Below are positions 23,776 through 31,091 of a stretch of DNA of 64,000 bases, piece after piece (position 1 is the stretch's first letter; every line of letters begins with the position of its first letter). The notes below the pieces were generated by a model, which ran no database searches, was not told the DNA's origin, and saw only the letters and a list, made by a program, of their open reading frames with translations. Origin of the DNA: Streptomyces pseudovenezuelae (GTDB lineage: Bacteria > Actinomycetota > Actinomycetes > Streptomycetales > Streptomycetaceae). A program made the position numbers and the translations under genes. The stretch lies in the NCBI RefSeq assembly GCF_029892565.1, contig NZ_JARXVH010000016.1, positions 124,001 to 188,000 of the forward strand. Direction: 5' to 3'.

Positions 23776-25010
23776 CCACCTATCCCCCCGACCAGCAGGA
23801 CTTCGACCTCTCGGCGCCGGTGCGCCTGTGGGAGGACGGTTTCGCTCTCGACCCGTACACCTACTACGACACCCTGCGCGCCCAAGGTCCGGTCGGCTGG
23901 GCGGAGTTGGCGCCGGGCGTGCCCGCGTACGTCGTGACGGACCGGCGGGCCGCGCTGGACCTGCTGCACGACGAGGAGACGTTCTCGCACGATCCGCGGG
24001 CGTGGGAGACGACGGTCGCGGACGACTCGCCGGTGCTCGGCATGATGCGCTGGCGCCCCAACTCGCTGTTCGCCGACGGCGCGGCGCACGTCCGCTACCG
24101 GTCCTCGCTGATCGACACCTTCGACCGGATCGAGCCGCACGACCTGCGCGCGCTGGTGCACCGCGCGGTGCGGGTGCTGGTGAACCGGATCGGGCCGCGA
24201 GGCGAGGCCGATCTGGTGGGCGAGTTCGCCCGGCCGCTGATGGCGCTGGTGTTCAACAGCCTCTTCGGACTGCCGGACAGCCAGAGCGACCGGCTCAACG
24301 CCGCGTTGGGAAAGATGATGGAGGGCGGGGACCAAGCTGCCGCGGGCGAGGCGGAGTTCGGCGGCTATGTGCTGGAGCTGATCGGGACCAAGGCCCAGAT
24401 GCGCGGCGACGATCTGCCGAGTTGGCTGCTGGACCATCCGGCCGGGCTGACCCCGGAGGAGGTCGCCTGGCAGGTGTTCCTCACCCTCGGCGCCGGGCAC
24501 GAGCCGACCGCGAACCTGGTGTCCAACGCGCTCTCCCGCATCCTGGGTCACTCGCTGTACTACTCCACTCTCACCGGCGGCGCCCGGCCGGTGATGGACG
24601 CCGTGGTGGAGGTGCTGCACCACGAGACGCCACTGGCCAACTACGGCGTCCACTTCGCCCGTCGGCCCCTGGCCTTCCACGGGGCGTGGATCCGCGCGGC
24701 CGTGCCGGTCGTCATCTCGTTCGGTGCGCTCGCGCACTTCGCCGAGCAGGAGGTCACCACCGGCCGGCATCCGAAGGACGCCTCCCATCTGTCCTGGTCG
24801 GCGGGCCCGCACGCCTGTCCGGTCAAGCAGCACACGCTGCTCATCGCCACGGAGGCGATCGAGCGGCTCACCCAGTGGCTGCCCGACCTGGAGCCGGTCC
24901 TGCCGCGAGAGCGGCTGACCTGGCGGCCGGGCCCGTTCCACCGATCGCTCACCGCGCTGCCCGTCCGGTTCACTCCCCGCTCCCCCGACCAGCCTGGAGA
25001 TCCGTCATGA
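23772..25010 (+). CDS. Cytochrome P450 lacking ExxR (CYP157-like)
   Basis: This 412-residue P450 has a heme-ligand region reading WSAGPHACP with Cys349 and an I-helix segment LGAGHEPTANL. The K-helix position that should read ExxR is E280-V-L-H283, so the universal arginine is missing. Loss of ExxR in a conservon-linked P450 is a known hallmark of the CYP157 family of Streptomyces. The gene overlaps the GTPase stop by 4 bp and the second P450 by 4 bp. Redox partners are not encoded nearby. Catalytic competence and substrate are unknown. Confidence 0.9.
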   Translation: MTTYPPDQQDFDLSAPVRLWEDGFALDPYTYYDTLRAQGPVGWAELAPGVPAYVVTDRRAALDLLHDEETFSHDPRAWETTVADDSPVLGMMRWRPNSLFADGAAHVRYRSSLIDTFDRIEPHDLRALVHRAVRVLVNRIGPRGEADLVGEFARPLMALVFNSLFGLPDSQSDRLNAALGKMMEGGDQAAAGEAEFGGYVLELIGTKAQMRGDDLPSWLLDHPAGLTPEEVAWQVFLTLGAGHEPTANLVSNALSRILGHSLYYSTLTGGARPVMDAVVEVLHHETPLANYGVHFARRPLAFHGAWIRAAVPVVISFGALAHFAEQEVTTGRHPKDASHLSWSAGPHACPVKQHTLLIATEAIERLTQWLPDLEPVLPRERLTWRPGPFHRSLTALPVRFTPRSPDQPGDPS

Positions 25011-26239
25011 CCGTGACCGACCGCATCGCCCTCGACCCCTTAGGCACCGACATCGCCGGTGAGATCGAGCGGCTGCGCTCGCTCGGCCCGATCGTGCCCG
25101 TCGAGCTGCCGGGCGGCATCCCGGCCTGGGCGCCGACCGGCTACGACACCCTCAAGGAACTGATCCTCGATCCGCGGGTCAGCAAGGACCCCCGGCTGCA
25201 CTGGAAGTTGTGGCCCGAGATCGGTGAACACCCGTCCTGGGGCTGGATCCTGGTCTGGGTCGGCGTGGTCAACATGCTCAACACCTACGGCGTCGACCAC
25301 GCGCGGCTGCGCAAGCTGGTCGCACCGAGCTTCACGCAACGGCGTACCGAGGCGATGCGGCCCCGGGTGGAGGCGATCACCGCCGAACTGCTCGACGAGT
25401 TGGCGGCGGCCGGGGAGAACGGCGAGACGGTCGACGTACGGGCACTGCTGGGGTATCCGCTGCCGATGCGGATGATCTGCGAACTGTTCGGCGTGCCCGA
25501 CGAGTTGACGGCCGACACCGGGCGGATGATCGCGGCCATCATGGACACCTCCGACCCGACGCCGGCTCATGCGCAGTCCGTGCAGCGGCAGATCGGCACG
25601 GTGCTGCCGGCACTGATCGCGCACCGCACCGAGCATCCCGGGGACGACCTGACCACCGAGCTGATCCGGGTACGCGACGAGGACGGCGACCGGCTCGACG
25701 ACGAGGAACTGCTGTACACGCTGCTGCTGGTCATCGGTGCCGGCTTCGAGACCACCGTCAACCTGATCTGCAACGCCGTGGTCGCGCTGCTCCGGCAGCC
25801 GGAGCAGCTGGCGGCGGTGCGGTCCGGGAAGGTCGGCTGGGACGCGGTCGTCGACGAGACGCTGCGGGTGCACCCGTCCATCGCCTCGCTGCCGCTGCGC
25901 TACGCCGTCGAGGACATCACGGTCGACGGGATCACGATCCCCGCCGGTGACGCCATCATCACGACGTACGCCGCCGCCGGTCTCGACCCGGCGCACTACG
26001 GGCCGGACGCGGAGGTCTTCGACGCGGCGCGTGGGGCGGACGACCACATGGCGTTCGGCATCGGCGTGCACCGGTGCATCGGCGCGCCACTGGCCCGGGT
26101 GGAGGCACTGACCGCGCTGCCCGCGTTCTTCGACCGCTTCCCGGACGTGCGCCTCGCCGCCGACGCCGACGAGTTGCGGCAGGTGCCGTCGTTCATCGCG
26201 TTCGGCTGGCAGGAAGTGCCCGTGCGGCTGCGAGCCTGA
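25007..26239 (+). CDS. Cytochrome P450 (CYP154-like) with TTA codon
   Basis: This 410-residue P450 has a normal heme loop FGIGVHRCIG (Cys357), an intact ExxR (Glu284-Arg287 in DETLRVHP) and I-helix IGAGFETTVNL. Conservon-linked P450s after a CYP157 are generally CYP154 members. ATG 25007 overlaps the preceding stop. Codon 12 (25040-25042) is TTA, so translation should depend on the bldA leucyl-tRNA and be tied to development. This is the last gene of the conservon run. Confidence 0.92.
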   Translation: MTVTDRIALDPLGTDIAGEIERLRSLGPIVPVELPGGIPAWAPTGYDTLKELILDPRVSKDPRLHWKLWPEIGEHPSWGWILVWVGVVNMLNTYGVDHARLRKLVAPSFTQRRTEAMRPRVEAITAELLDELAAAGENGETVDVRALLGYPLPMRMICELFGVPDELTADTGRMIAAIMDTSDPTPAHAQSVQRQIGTVLPALIAHRTEHPGDDLTTELIRVRDEDGDRLDDEELLYTLLLVIGAGFETTVNLICNAVVALLRQPEQLAAVRSGKVGWDAVVDETLRVHPSIASLPLRYAVEDITVDGITIPAGDAIITTYAAAGLDPAHYGPDAEVFDAARGADDHMAFGIGVHRCIGAPLARVEALTALPAFFDRFPDVRLAADADELRQVPSFIAFGWQEVPVRLRA

Positions 26240-26328
26240 GGCAGGGGGCCGGGAATCGGGACACGGGCGGCCCGACCGGTCCCCCGTTCCGGTCGTGCCC
26301 CCCGCGGTCCGTCGAACCTACGCGCGGG

Positions 26329-26338
26329 ACGTATACGT
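26329..26338. promoter_or_regulatory. 10-bp perfect palindrome ACGTATACGT
   Basis: ACGTATACGT is fully self-complementary and lies in the 138-bp gap between the convergent CYP154-like gene and the PucR gene. It is AT-rich for the region and resembles a small TetR- or GntR-type half-site pair. No promoter is expected in a convergent gap, so its role is unclear. Confidence 0.35.
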
Positions 26339-26373
26339 TGTGAATCGTGCCGATGCCCCCTGCGGTGTCCGCG

Positions 26374-26399
26374 GGGCTCACCTGTGCACAGGTGAGCCC
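26374..26399. terminator. 26-bp perfect palindrome over the PucR stop codon (terminator or protein site)
   Basis: The half-sequence GGGCTCACCTGTG (26374-26386) is followed without any spacer by its exact complement to 26399. The PucR stop (26378-26380) lies inside the left arm. A spacerless 13+13 dyad can form a cruciform or a hairpin with a tiny loop, and its place between convergent genes fits a bidirectional terminator. There is no T-tract, as is common in Streptomyces. A dimeric regulator site is the alternative. Confidence 0.55.
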
Positions 26400-27949
26400 G
26401 GATGGTCCGGTTCTGTCCGGTGCAGGGCGGGCGGGTCGAGATCGCCGAGGGCCAGATGGGCGAGGACGACCTCGTAGAGATCACTGCCGGCGGCCAGCAG
26501 CTGGCGTTCCAGGACGGGTTCGGCGCTGCGTACGTGGTCGCGGACCGTCTGCGGGTGCATGCCCAGCGCGTGGGCGGCCCGCTCGGCGTTGCCGCCGGCG
26601 GCGATCCAGGCGCGCAGGGTGCGGCGCAGGTCGCGGGCGTCCGGGTCAAGGCGGCCCAGCAGGTCATGCGCCCACGCGCGTAGAGCCGGTCCGGCGAGCA
26701 GGTCGCCGATGCGGGCGTCGGCCGCTGCGGCGGCGGCAGGCAGCCGCGGCTCGTCGGCCAGGCCCACCTGGGAGTTGAGGGCAAGGTGGACGACGGCGCG
26801 GACGGTGAGGCCGGTGAAGTCGGCGGACAGCAGCGCCTCCACGCGCTCCATGCGGGCGCGGACGGTGTTGCGGCTGACGCCGAGGATCTTCGCGGCGCTC
26901 ACGGCGGTGAACTCCAGGCCGAGGCGGGTGGTGGCCAGGAGTTCGGCGCGGGTGTGGTGGGCCAGTGTGTCCAGCGGGCGCAGCACCTGGGCCGTCCAAC
27001 CGTGCAGCGTGTCCGGGTCCATCAGCCGTTCGGGGTGGGTGCGCTCGGCGTACACGGCCTGCTTGTCCGGGCGGAAGCGGGCGACGGCGAGGGCGCTGAC
27101 GGCCTGGCCGTACGCGGTCGCGGTGCGGGCGAGGCTGTGCGGGGCGCTGCCGCCGAGGAAGGTGGTCGCCCGCCGGTCGATCACGGACCGCAGCTCCCGC
27201 CCCGCGGCATCGCGCGGGGTGACGACGATGACGTGTTCGTCCGTCGCGGGGCAGCGCACGACGAGGGCGTGCTCGGCCGTGGCGTCCAGGCACTCCTCGG
27301 CGATCCGGTCGCGGTCCTCGGCCCGGCCCTCCAGGACGTACACGCATGCGGAGTCGGTGTCGAGGAGCCCGGGCCACAGGCCCGAGGCCACCCGGCGCGC
27401 GGAGACGGTGTCCTCCACCATCAGCAGTTGCAGTATGGCCAGCCGCAGGTCGGAGGTGGCCCGGGCCAGTCGGCGGCCGGCCGCGGTCGTCTCGCGCGCC
27501 CTGAGCAGCAGCTCGACCACCTGGGCGGTGTGGGTGACGATGTCGGACGTCCGCCGGTCGAAGGGGGTCGTGCGACAGACGGCGAGCACGGCCGCCGCGC
27601 CGGGGTCCGTGGACGCGACCCGGACGAGACGCTGGTGGCGGCCTGCGTCCTCCCAGGCCGCGGAGGCGATACGACCGGTGACGAGGTCCGCGACGAGCTG
27701 CCGGTCCAGCGGGGTCCGCGTGCCGGCGAGGAGGTTCCCTGCGCCGTCCTCCAAGCAGGCCGTTCCCGCCACGGCGTCCGCGAGCCACGCGACGACCTTG
27801 CGTAGGTCCCGTCCGCCCGGCCGCAGGTGGTCCAGCAGTTCCCGTGCCCAGGTCGCACCATCGACGTCCGTCCCGTCCGCGGGGCGGCTCCCGTCCTCTC
27901 GGCCTACCATCTCGGCCTTCTCCCGGTTCATCTCGTTCTTCTCGTGCAT
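26378..27949 (-). CDS. PucR-family transcriptional regulator
   Basis: This 523-residue regulator has an N-terminal ligand/GAF-like region and PucR-type C-terminal helix-turn-helix elements. One reads FTAVSAAKILGVSRNTVRARMERVEALL near residue 345-372; a second similar unit, GNAERAAHALGMHPQTVRDHVRSAEPVL, lies near the end. PucR proteins often control purine, amino-acid or secondary pathways. It is convergent with the P450 operon, so its targets are not obvious from position. ATG 27949 gives a polar leader of about 30 residues; a later start is possible. Confidence 0.85.
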   Translation of the reverse strand: MHEKNEMNREKAEMVGREDGSRPADGTDVDGATWARELLDHLRPGGRDLRKVVAWLADAVAGTACLEDGAGNLLAGTRTPLDRQLVADLVTGRIASAAWEDAGRHQRLVRVASTDPGAAAVLAVCRTTPFDRRTSDIVTHTAQVVELLLRARETTAAGRRLARATSDLRLAILQLLMVEDTVSARRVASGLWPGLLDTDSACVYVLEGRAEDRDRIAEECLDATAEHALVVRCPATDEHVIVVTPRDAAGRELRSVIDRRATTFLGGSAPHSLARTATAYGQAVSALAVARFRPDKQAVYAERTHPERLMDPDTLHGWTAQVLRPLDTLAHHTRAELLATTRLGLEFTAVSAAKILGVSRNTVRARMERVEALLSADFTGLTVRAVVHLALNSQVGLADEPRLPAAAAAADARIGDLLAGPALRAWAHDLLGRLDPDARDLRRTLRAWIAAGGNAERAAHALGMHPQTVRDHVRSAEPVLERQLLAAGSDLYEVVLAHLALGDLDPPALHRTEPDHPGSPVHR

Positions 27950-28066
27950 CGCATCGACGTCGGCGTTTCGGTCGGGGACGTTACCTCACGGTTGCCCGCC
28001 GGTCGCGGGGTGCGACCGGCCGGACGTCCCGCGCCCCGCCGCCGGGGCACGCCCTAAGCTCGTCGA

Positions 28067-28687
28067 ATGGCCAAGTACTTCGACGTGCACCCCGACAACC
28101 CCCAGCCGCGCACCATCTCCCAGGTCGCCGACATCATCCGCTCCGACGGGCTGGTCGCCTACCCGACCGACTCCTGTTACGCGCTCGGTTGCCGGCTAGG
28201 CAGCCGCGACGGCATCGACCGGATCCGGACCATCCGGCACCTGGACGACCGGCACCACTTCACGCTCGTGTGCCAGGACTTCGCGCAGCTGGGTCAGTTC
28301 GTACGGATCGACAACGACGTCTTTCGCGCCATCAAGGCGTCCACGCCGGGCAGTTACACCTTCATCCTGCCCGCGACGAAGGAGGTGCCGCGCATGCTGC
28401 AGCACCCCAAGAAGAAGACGGTCGGCGTGCGCATCCCCGACCACGTCGTCACCCAGGCCCTGCTCGCCGAGCTCGGGGAGCCGCTGCTGTCCAGCACGCT
28501 GCTCATGCCCGACGAGGAGGAGCCGATGACGCAGGGCTGGGAGATCAAGGACCGGCTGGACCACGTACTGGACGCGGTCGTCGACTCCGGGGACTGCGGC
28601 ACCGAGCCGACGACCGTCATCGACTTCTCCGGCGGCGAGGCCGAGATCATCCGCAAGGGAGCCGGGGACACCTCGCGCTTCGAGTGA
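28067..28687 (+). CDS. Threonylcarbamoyl-AMP synthase-fold protein (YrdC/YciO family)
   Basis: This 206-residue YrdC-domain protein has the nucleotide/threonine pocket segments AYPTDSCYALGC, the basic strip KKKTVGVRIPDH and the STLLMPDEEE/PTTVIDF region. The family makes threonylcarbamoyl-AMP for the universal tRNA t6A37 modification. The short form without a C-terminal Sua5 domain resembles the YciO branch, whose activity is weaker or uncertain. It stands alone between PucR and the hydrolase at 28810. Confidence 0.85.
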   Translation: MAKYFDVHPDNPQPRTISQVADIIRSDGLVAYPTDSCYALGCRLGSRDGIDRIRTIRHLDDRHHFTLVCQDFAQLGQFVRIDNDVFRAIKASTPGSYTFILPATKEVPRMLQHPKKKTVGVRIPDHVVTQALLAELGEPLLSSTLLMPDEEEPMTQGWEIKDRLDHVLDAVVDSGDCGTEPTTVIDFSGGEAEIIRKGAGDTSRFE

Positions 28688-28809
28688 GGCCGCTCGCCCG
28701 ACGGCGGGGGTCCTCTCAGGCAGGTGGATGGTGCGTGCAACGATGACCGGGACCCGGCCCGTCAGGCCGCCCGGTCGCTCGCCGACGACTGCGCAGAGAG
28801 GCAGCCCCC

Positions 28810-29565
28810 ATGACCTCCGTACAGGGATCAGACGTGGACATCCCCACCCAGGACGGCGTCACCGACGCCTATCTGGCCCACCCCGATAACGGCAGTCCCC
28901 ACCCGGGCGTCCTGTTCTACCAGGACGCCTTCGGCATCCGCCCGCACCTGAAGTCGATGGCCGACCGGCTCGCCGCGGCCGGCTACACGGTGCTCGTTCC
29001 GAACGTGTTCTACCGGAACGGCCGTACGCCGGTCTTCGACCTGCCCGAGTTCATCGACCCGTCGGCGCGGCCGGAGATCTTCGAGCAGATCATGCCGGTG
29101 GTGCAGACCCTGACGCCCGAGCTCGCCATGCGGGACGCGGACGCCTACCTGCGCTGGCTGGCCGACTCCCCGCTCGTCACCGACGGTCCGGTCGCGCTGA
29201 CCGGCTACTGCATGGGCGCCCGGCTGGTCCTGTTCACCGCCGGCACCTACCCGGACCGGGTCGCGGCGGCGGCCGGTTTCCACGGCGGACGGCTGGCGAC
29301 CGACGCGCCGGACAGCCCGCACCTGGTGGCCGAACACATCACCGCCGAGCTGTACTTCGGCCACGCCGACGAGGACCAGTCGCTGCCGCCCGAGCAGCAG
29401 CAGCGCCTGGAGGACGCGCTCACCAGGGTGGGCGTACGGCACCGCAGCGAGGTCTACCCCGGCGCGCACCACGGCTACACGCAGGCGGACACCTCCTCGT
29501 ACAACAAGGAGGGCGACGAGCGGCACTGGGCGGCGCTGCTCGACCTCCTCGACCGCACGTTCTGA
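28810..29565 (+). CDS. Dienelactone hydrolase family protein
   Basis: This 251-residue alpha/beta hydrolase of the dienelactone-hydrolase type has a cysteine nucleophile: GYCMG with Cys134, acid Asp187 or Asp189 in GHADED, and His220/221 in GAHHGY. Such enzymes open dienelactone in chlorocatechol routes, but most actinobacterial copies act on unknown esters. It is a single gene and is followed by a strong hairpin (29590-29618). No aromatic ring-cleavage gene is nearby, so the substrate stays open. Confidence 0.88.
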   Translation: MTSVQGSDVDIPTQDGVTDAYLAHPDNGSPHPGVLFYQDAFGIRPHLKSMADRLAAAGYTVLVPNVFYRNGRTPVFDLPEFIDPSARPEIFEQIMPVVQTLTPELAMRDADAYLRWLADSPLVTDGPVALTGYCMGARLVLFTAGTYPDRVAAAAGFHGGRLATDAPDSPHLVAEHITAELYFGHADEDQSLPPEQQQRLEDALTRVGVRHRSEVYPGAHHGYTQADTSSYNKEGDERHWAALLDLLDRTF

Positions 29566-29589
29566 CCGACACCCTCCGACCCGCACAGT

Positions 29590-29618
29590 GGCGCCCGCGG
29601 TTGCGATCTGCGGGCGCC
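29590..29618 (+). terminator. Rho-independent-type terminator after dienelactone hydrolase
   Basis: GGCGCCCGC at 29590-29598 pairs perfectly with GCGGGCGCC at 29610-29618 around an 11-base loop, 25 bases past the hydrolase stop. No U-run follows. It separates the hydrolase from the secreted glucanase promoter. Confidence 0.7.
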
Positions 29619-29711
29619 GACCCGTTTCCGTGAGGCGTCGACCAGGCTCTCGGATGCCCACCGCTCTTTCGACTCGCCCTGCGCGGGCGGGATTTGAATG
29701 TGTTCCGGACG

Positions 29712-29740
29712 TTGACATGCACGCGATCCCAGTGTCACTT
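29712..29740 (+). promoter_or_regulatory. Probable sigma-HrdB-type promoter of GH64 gene
   Basis: TTGACA at 29712-29717 is a perfect -35 hexamer. With a 17-base spacer the -10 position is TCACTT (29735-29740), which is a weak match. The palindromic operator at 29741-29754 follows immediately, so a bound repressor would block initiation. Confidence 0.6.
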
Positions 29741-29754
29741 TGAGAGCGCTCTCA
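29741..29754. promoter_or_regulatory. LacI/CebR-type palindromic operator TGAGAGCGCTCTCA
   Basis: This 14-bp perfect palindrome differs at only two symmetric positions from the cellobiose-repressor box TGGGAGCGCTCCCA known in Streptomyces. It lies just downstream of the -35/-10 pair and 52 bases before the glucanase start. A LacI-family sugar repressor is the expected binder. No such repressor is encoded in the window. Confidence 0.75.
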
Positions 29755-29805
29755 GAACAGGTACGGACCAATCTCCCCCAGTGACCCCCCACACGGAGGT
29801 GGAGC

Positions 29806-31005
29806 GTGCTCAGAAAGCTCACTCGCCGGATCCTGGCGCCGGCGGTGGCGGCCGCGCTGCTCGGCGCCGTCCTCACGGTCATCACACCGTCGTCCGCGGA
29901 CGCGGCGGTGCCCGCCACGATCCCCCTGAAGCTCACCAACAACTCCGGCCGCGGTGACGCGGTCTACGTCTACACCCTGGGCACCCTGCTCAGTACGGGG
30001 CAGCAGGGCTGGGCGGACGCGAACGGCACCTTCCACGCCTGGCCGGCCGGCGGCAATCCGCCGACGCCGGCGCCGGACGCGTCCATCGCGGGTCCCGCCA
30101 ACGGGCAGACGAAGACCATCCGGATCCCGAAGTTCTCCGGCCGGATCTACTTCTCCTACGGTCAAAAGCTCGTCTTCAAGCTGACCACGGGCGGTCTGGT
30201 GCAGCCCGCCGTCCAGAACCCGACCGATCCGAACCGCAACATCCTGTTCAACTGGTCCGAGTACACGCTCAACGACTCCGGCCTGTGGATCAACAGCACC
30301 CAGGTGGACATGTTCTCCGCGCCCTACGCGGTCGGCGTGCAGCGCTCCGACGGGAGCACACTGAACACCGGTCACCTCAAGTCGGGTGGCTACACCGGGT
30401 TCTTCAACGCGCTGCGCGGTCAGCCGGGCGGCTGGGCGAACCTGATCCAGACCCGGTCCGACGGCACCGTGCTGCGGGCGCTGTCACCCACCTACGGGCT
30501 GGAGACGGGAGCCCTGCCCGCCACGGTGATGAACGACTACATCAACCGCGTATGGCAGAAGTACGCGACGACCAACCTGACCGTCACCCCGTTCACCGAT
30601 CAGCCGAACACGAAGTACTTCGGCCGGGTGTCGGGCAACGTCATGAACTTCACCAACAGTTCGGGCGCGGTCGTCACCAGCTTCCAGAAGCCGGACGCGG
30701 CCAGCATCTTCGGCTGCTACAAGTACCTCGACGCGCCCAACGACCTGGTCCGCGGCCCGATTTCGCGCACGCTGTGCGCGGGCTTCAACCGCTCCACGCT
30801 CCTGGTCAACCCCAACCAGCCGGACACCGGCACGGCCAACTTCTACCTGGACTCGGTGACCAACCACTACGCACGCAAGATCCACGCGCAGATGGCGGAC
30901 GGCAAGGCCTACGCGTTCGCCTTCGACGACGTCGGCAACCAGGAGTCGCTGGTCCACGACGGGAACCCGCAGCAGGCGTACCTGACGCTGGATCCCTTCA
31001 ACTAG
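29806..31005 (+). CDS. Secreted GH64 beta-1,3-glucanase
   Basis: This 399-residue exported protein has a cleavable signal peptide: KLTRR, a hydrophobic run AVAAALLGAVLTVI, and ADAAV near residue 32. The mature part matches glycoside-hydrolase family 64, the laminaripentaose-producing endo-beta-1,3-glucanases (early ATIPLKLTNNSG, GRIYFSYG, NWSEYTLND and PDAASIFGCYKYL segments). It lacks an added carbohydrate-binding module. GTG 29806 follows GGAGG at 29796-29800. It likely attacks fungal or callose glucan, and sugar control is suggested by the upstream palindrome. Confidence 0.9.
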   Translation: MLRKLTRRILAPAVAAALLGAVLTVITPSSADAAVPATIPLKLTNNSGRGDAVYVYTLGTLLSTGQQGWADANGTFHAWPAGGNPPTPAPDASIAGPANGQTKTIRIPKFSGRIYFSYGQKLVFKLTTGGLVQPAVQNPTDPNRNILFNWSEYTLNDSGLWINSTQVDMFSAPYAVGVQRSDGSTLNTGHLKSGGYTGFFNALRGQPGGWANLIQTRSDGTVLRALSPTYGLETGALPATVMNDYINRVWQKYATTNLTVTPFTDQPNTKYFGRVSGNVMNFTNSSGAVVTSFQKPDAASIFGCYKYLDAPNDLVRGPISRTLCAGFNRSTLLVNPNQPDTGTANFYLDSVTNHYARKIHAQMADGKAYAFAFDDVGNQESLVHDGNPQQAYLTLDPFN

Positions 31006-31038
31006 ACGGTTCCGGGCGAGAGTTACGACCCGACGGCC

Positions 31039-31073
31039 GAGGCCTCACCCCGCACTGCGCGGGGTGAGGCCTC
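31039..31073. terminator. Strong hairpin between convergent glucanase and M4 protease genes
   Basis: GAGGCCTCACCCCGC (31039-31053) pairs perfectly with its complement at 31059-31073 around a 5-base loop ACTGC. The 15-bp stem stands between two convergent secreted-enzyme genes and should stop transcripts from both sides. Confidence 0.85.
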
Positions 31074-31091
31074 ACGTCGTGCTGATGTCGG

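Noticed and set aside
22413..24941. Long minus-strand open frame across the conservon
   Set aside because: It covers several well-supported plus-strand genes that overlap by 4 bp and have clear motifs; the antisense translation is Arg/His-rich without any domain.
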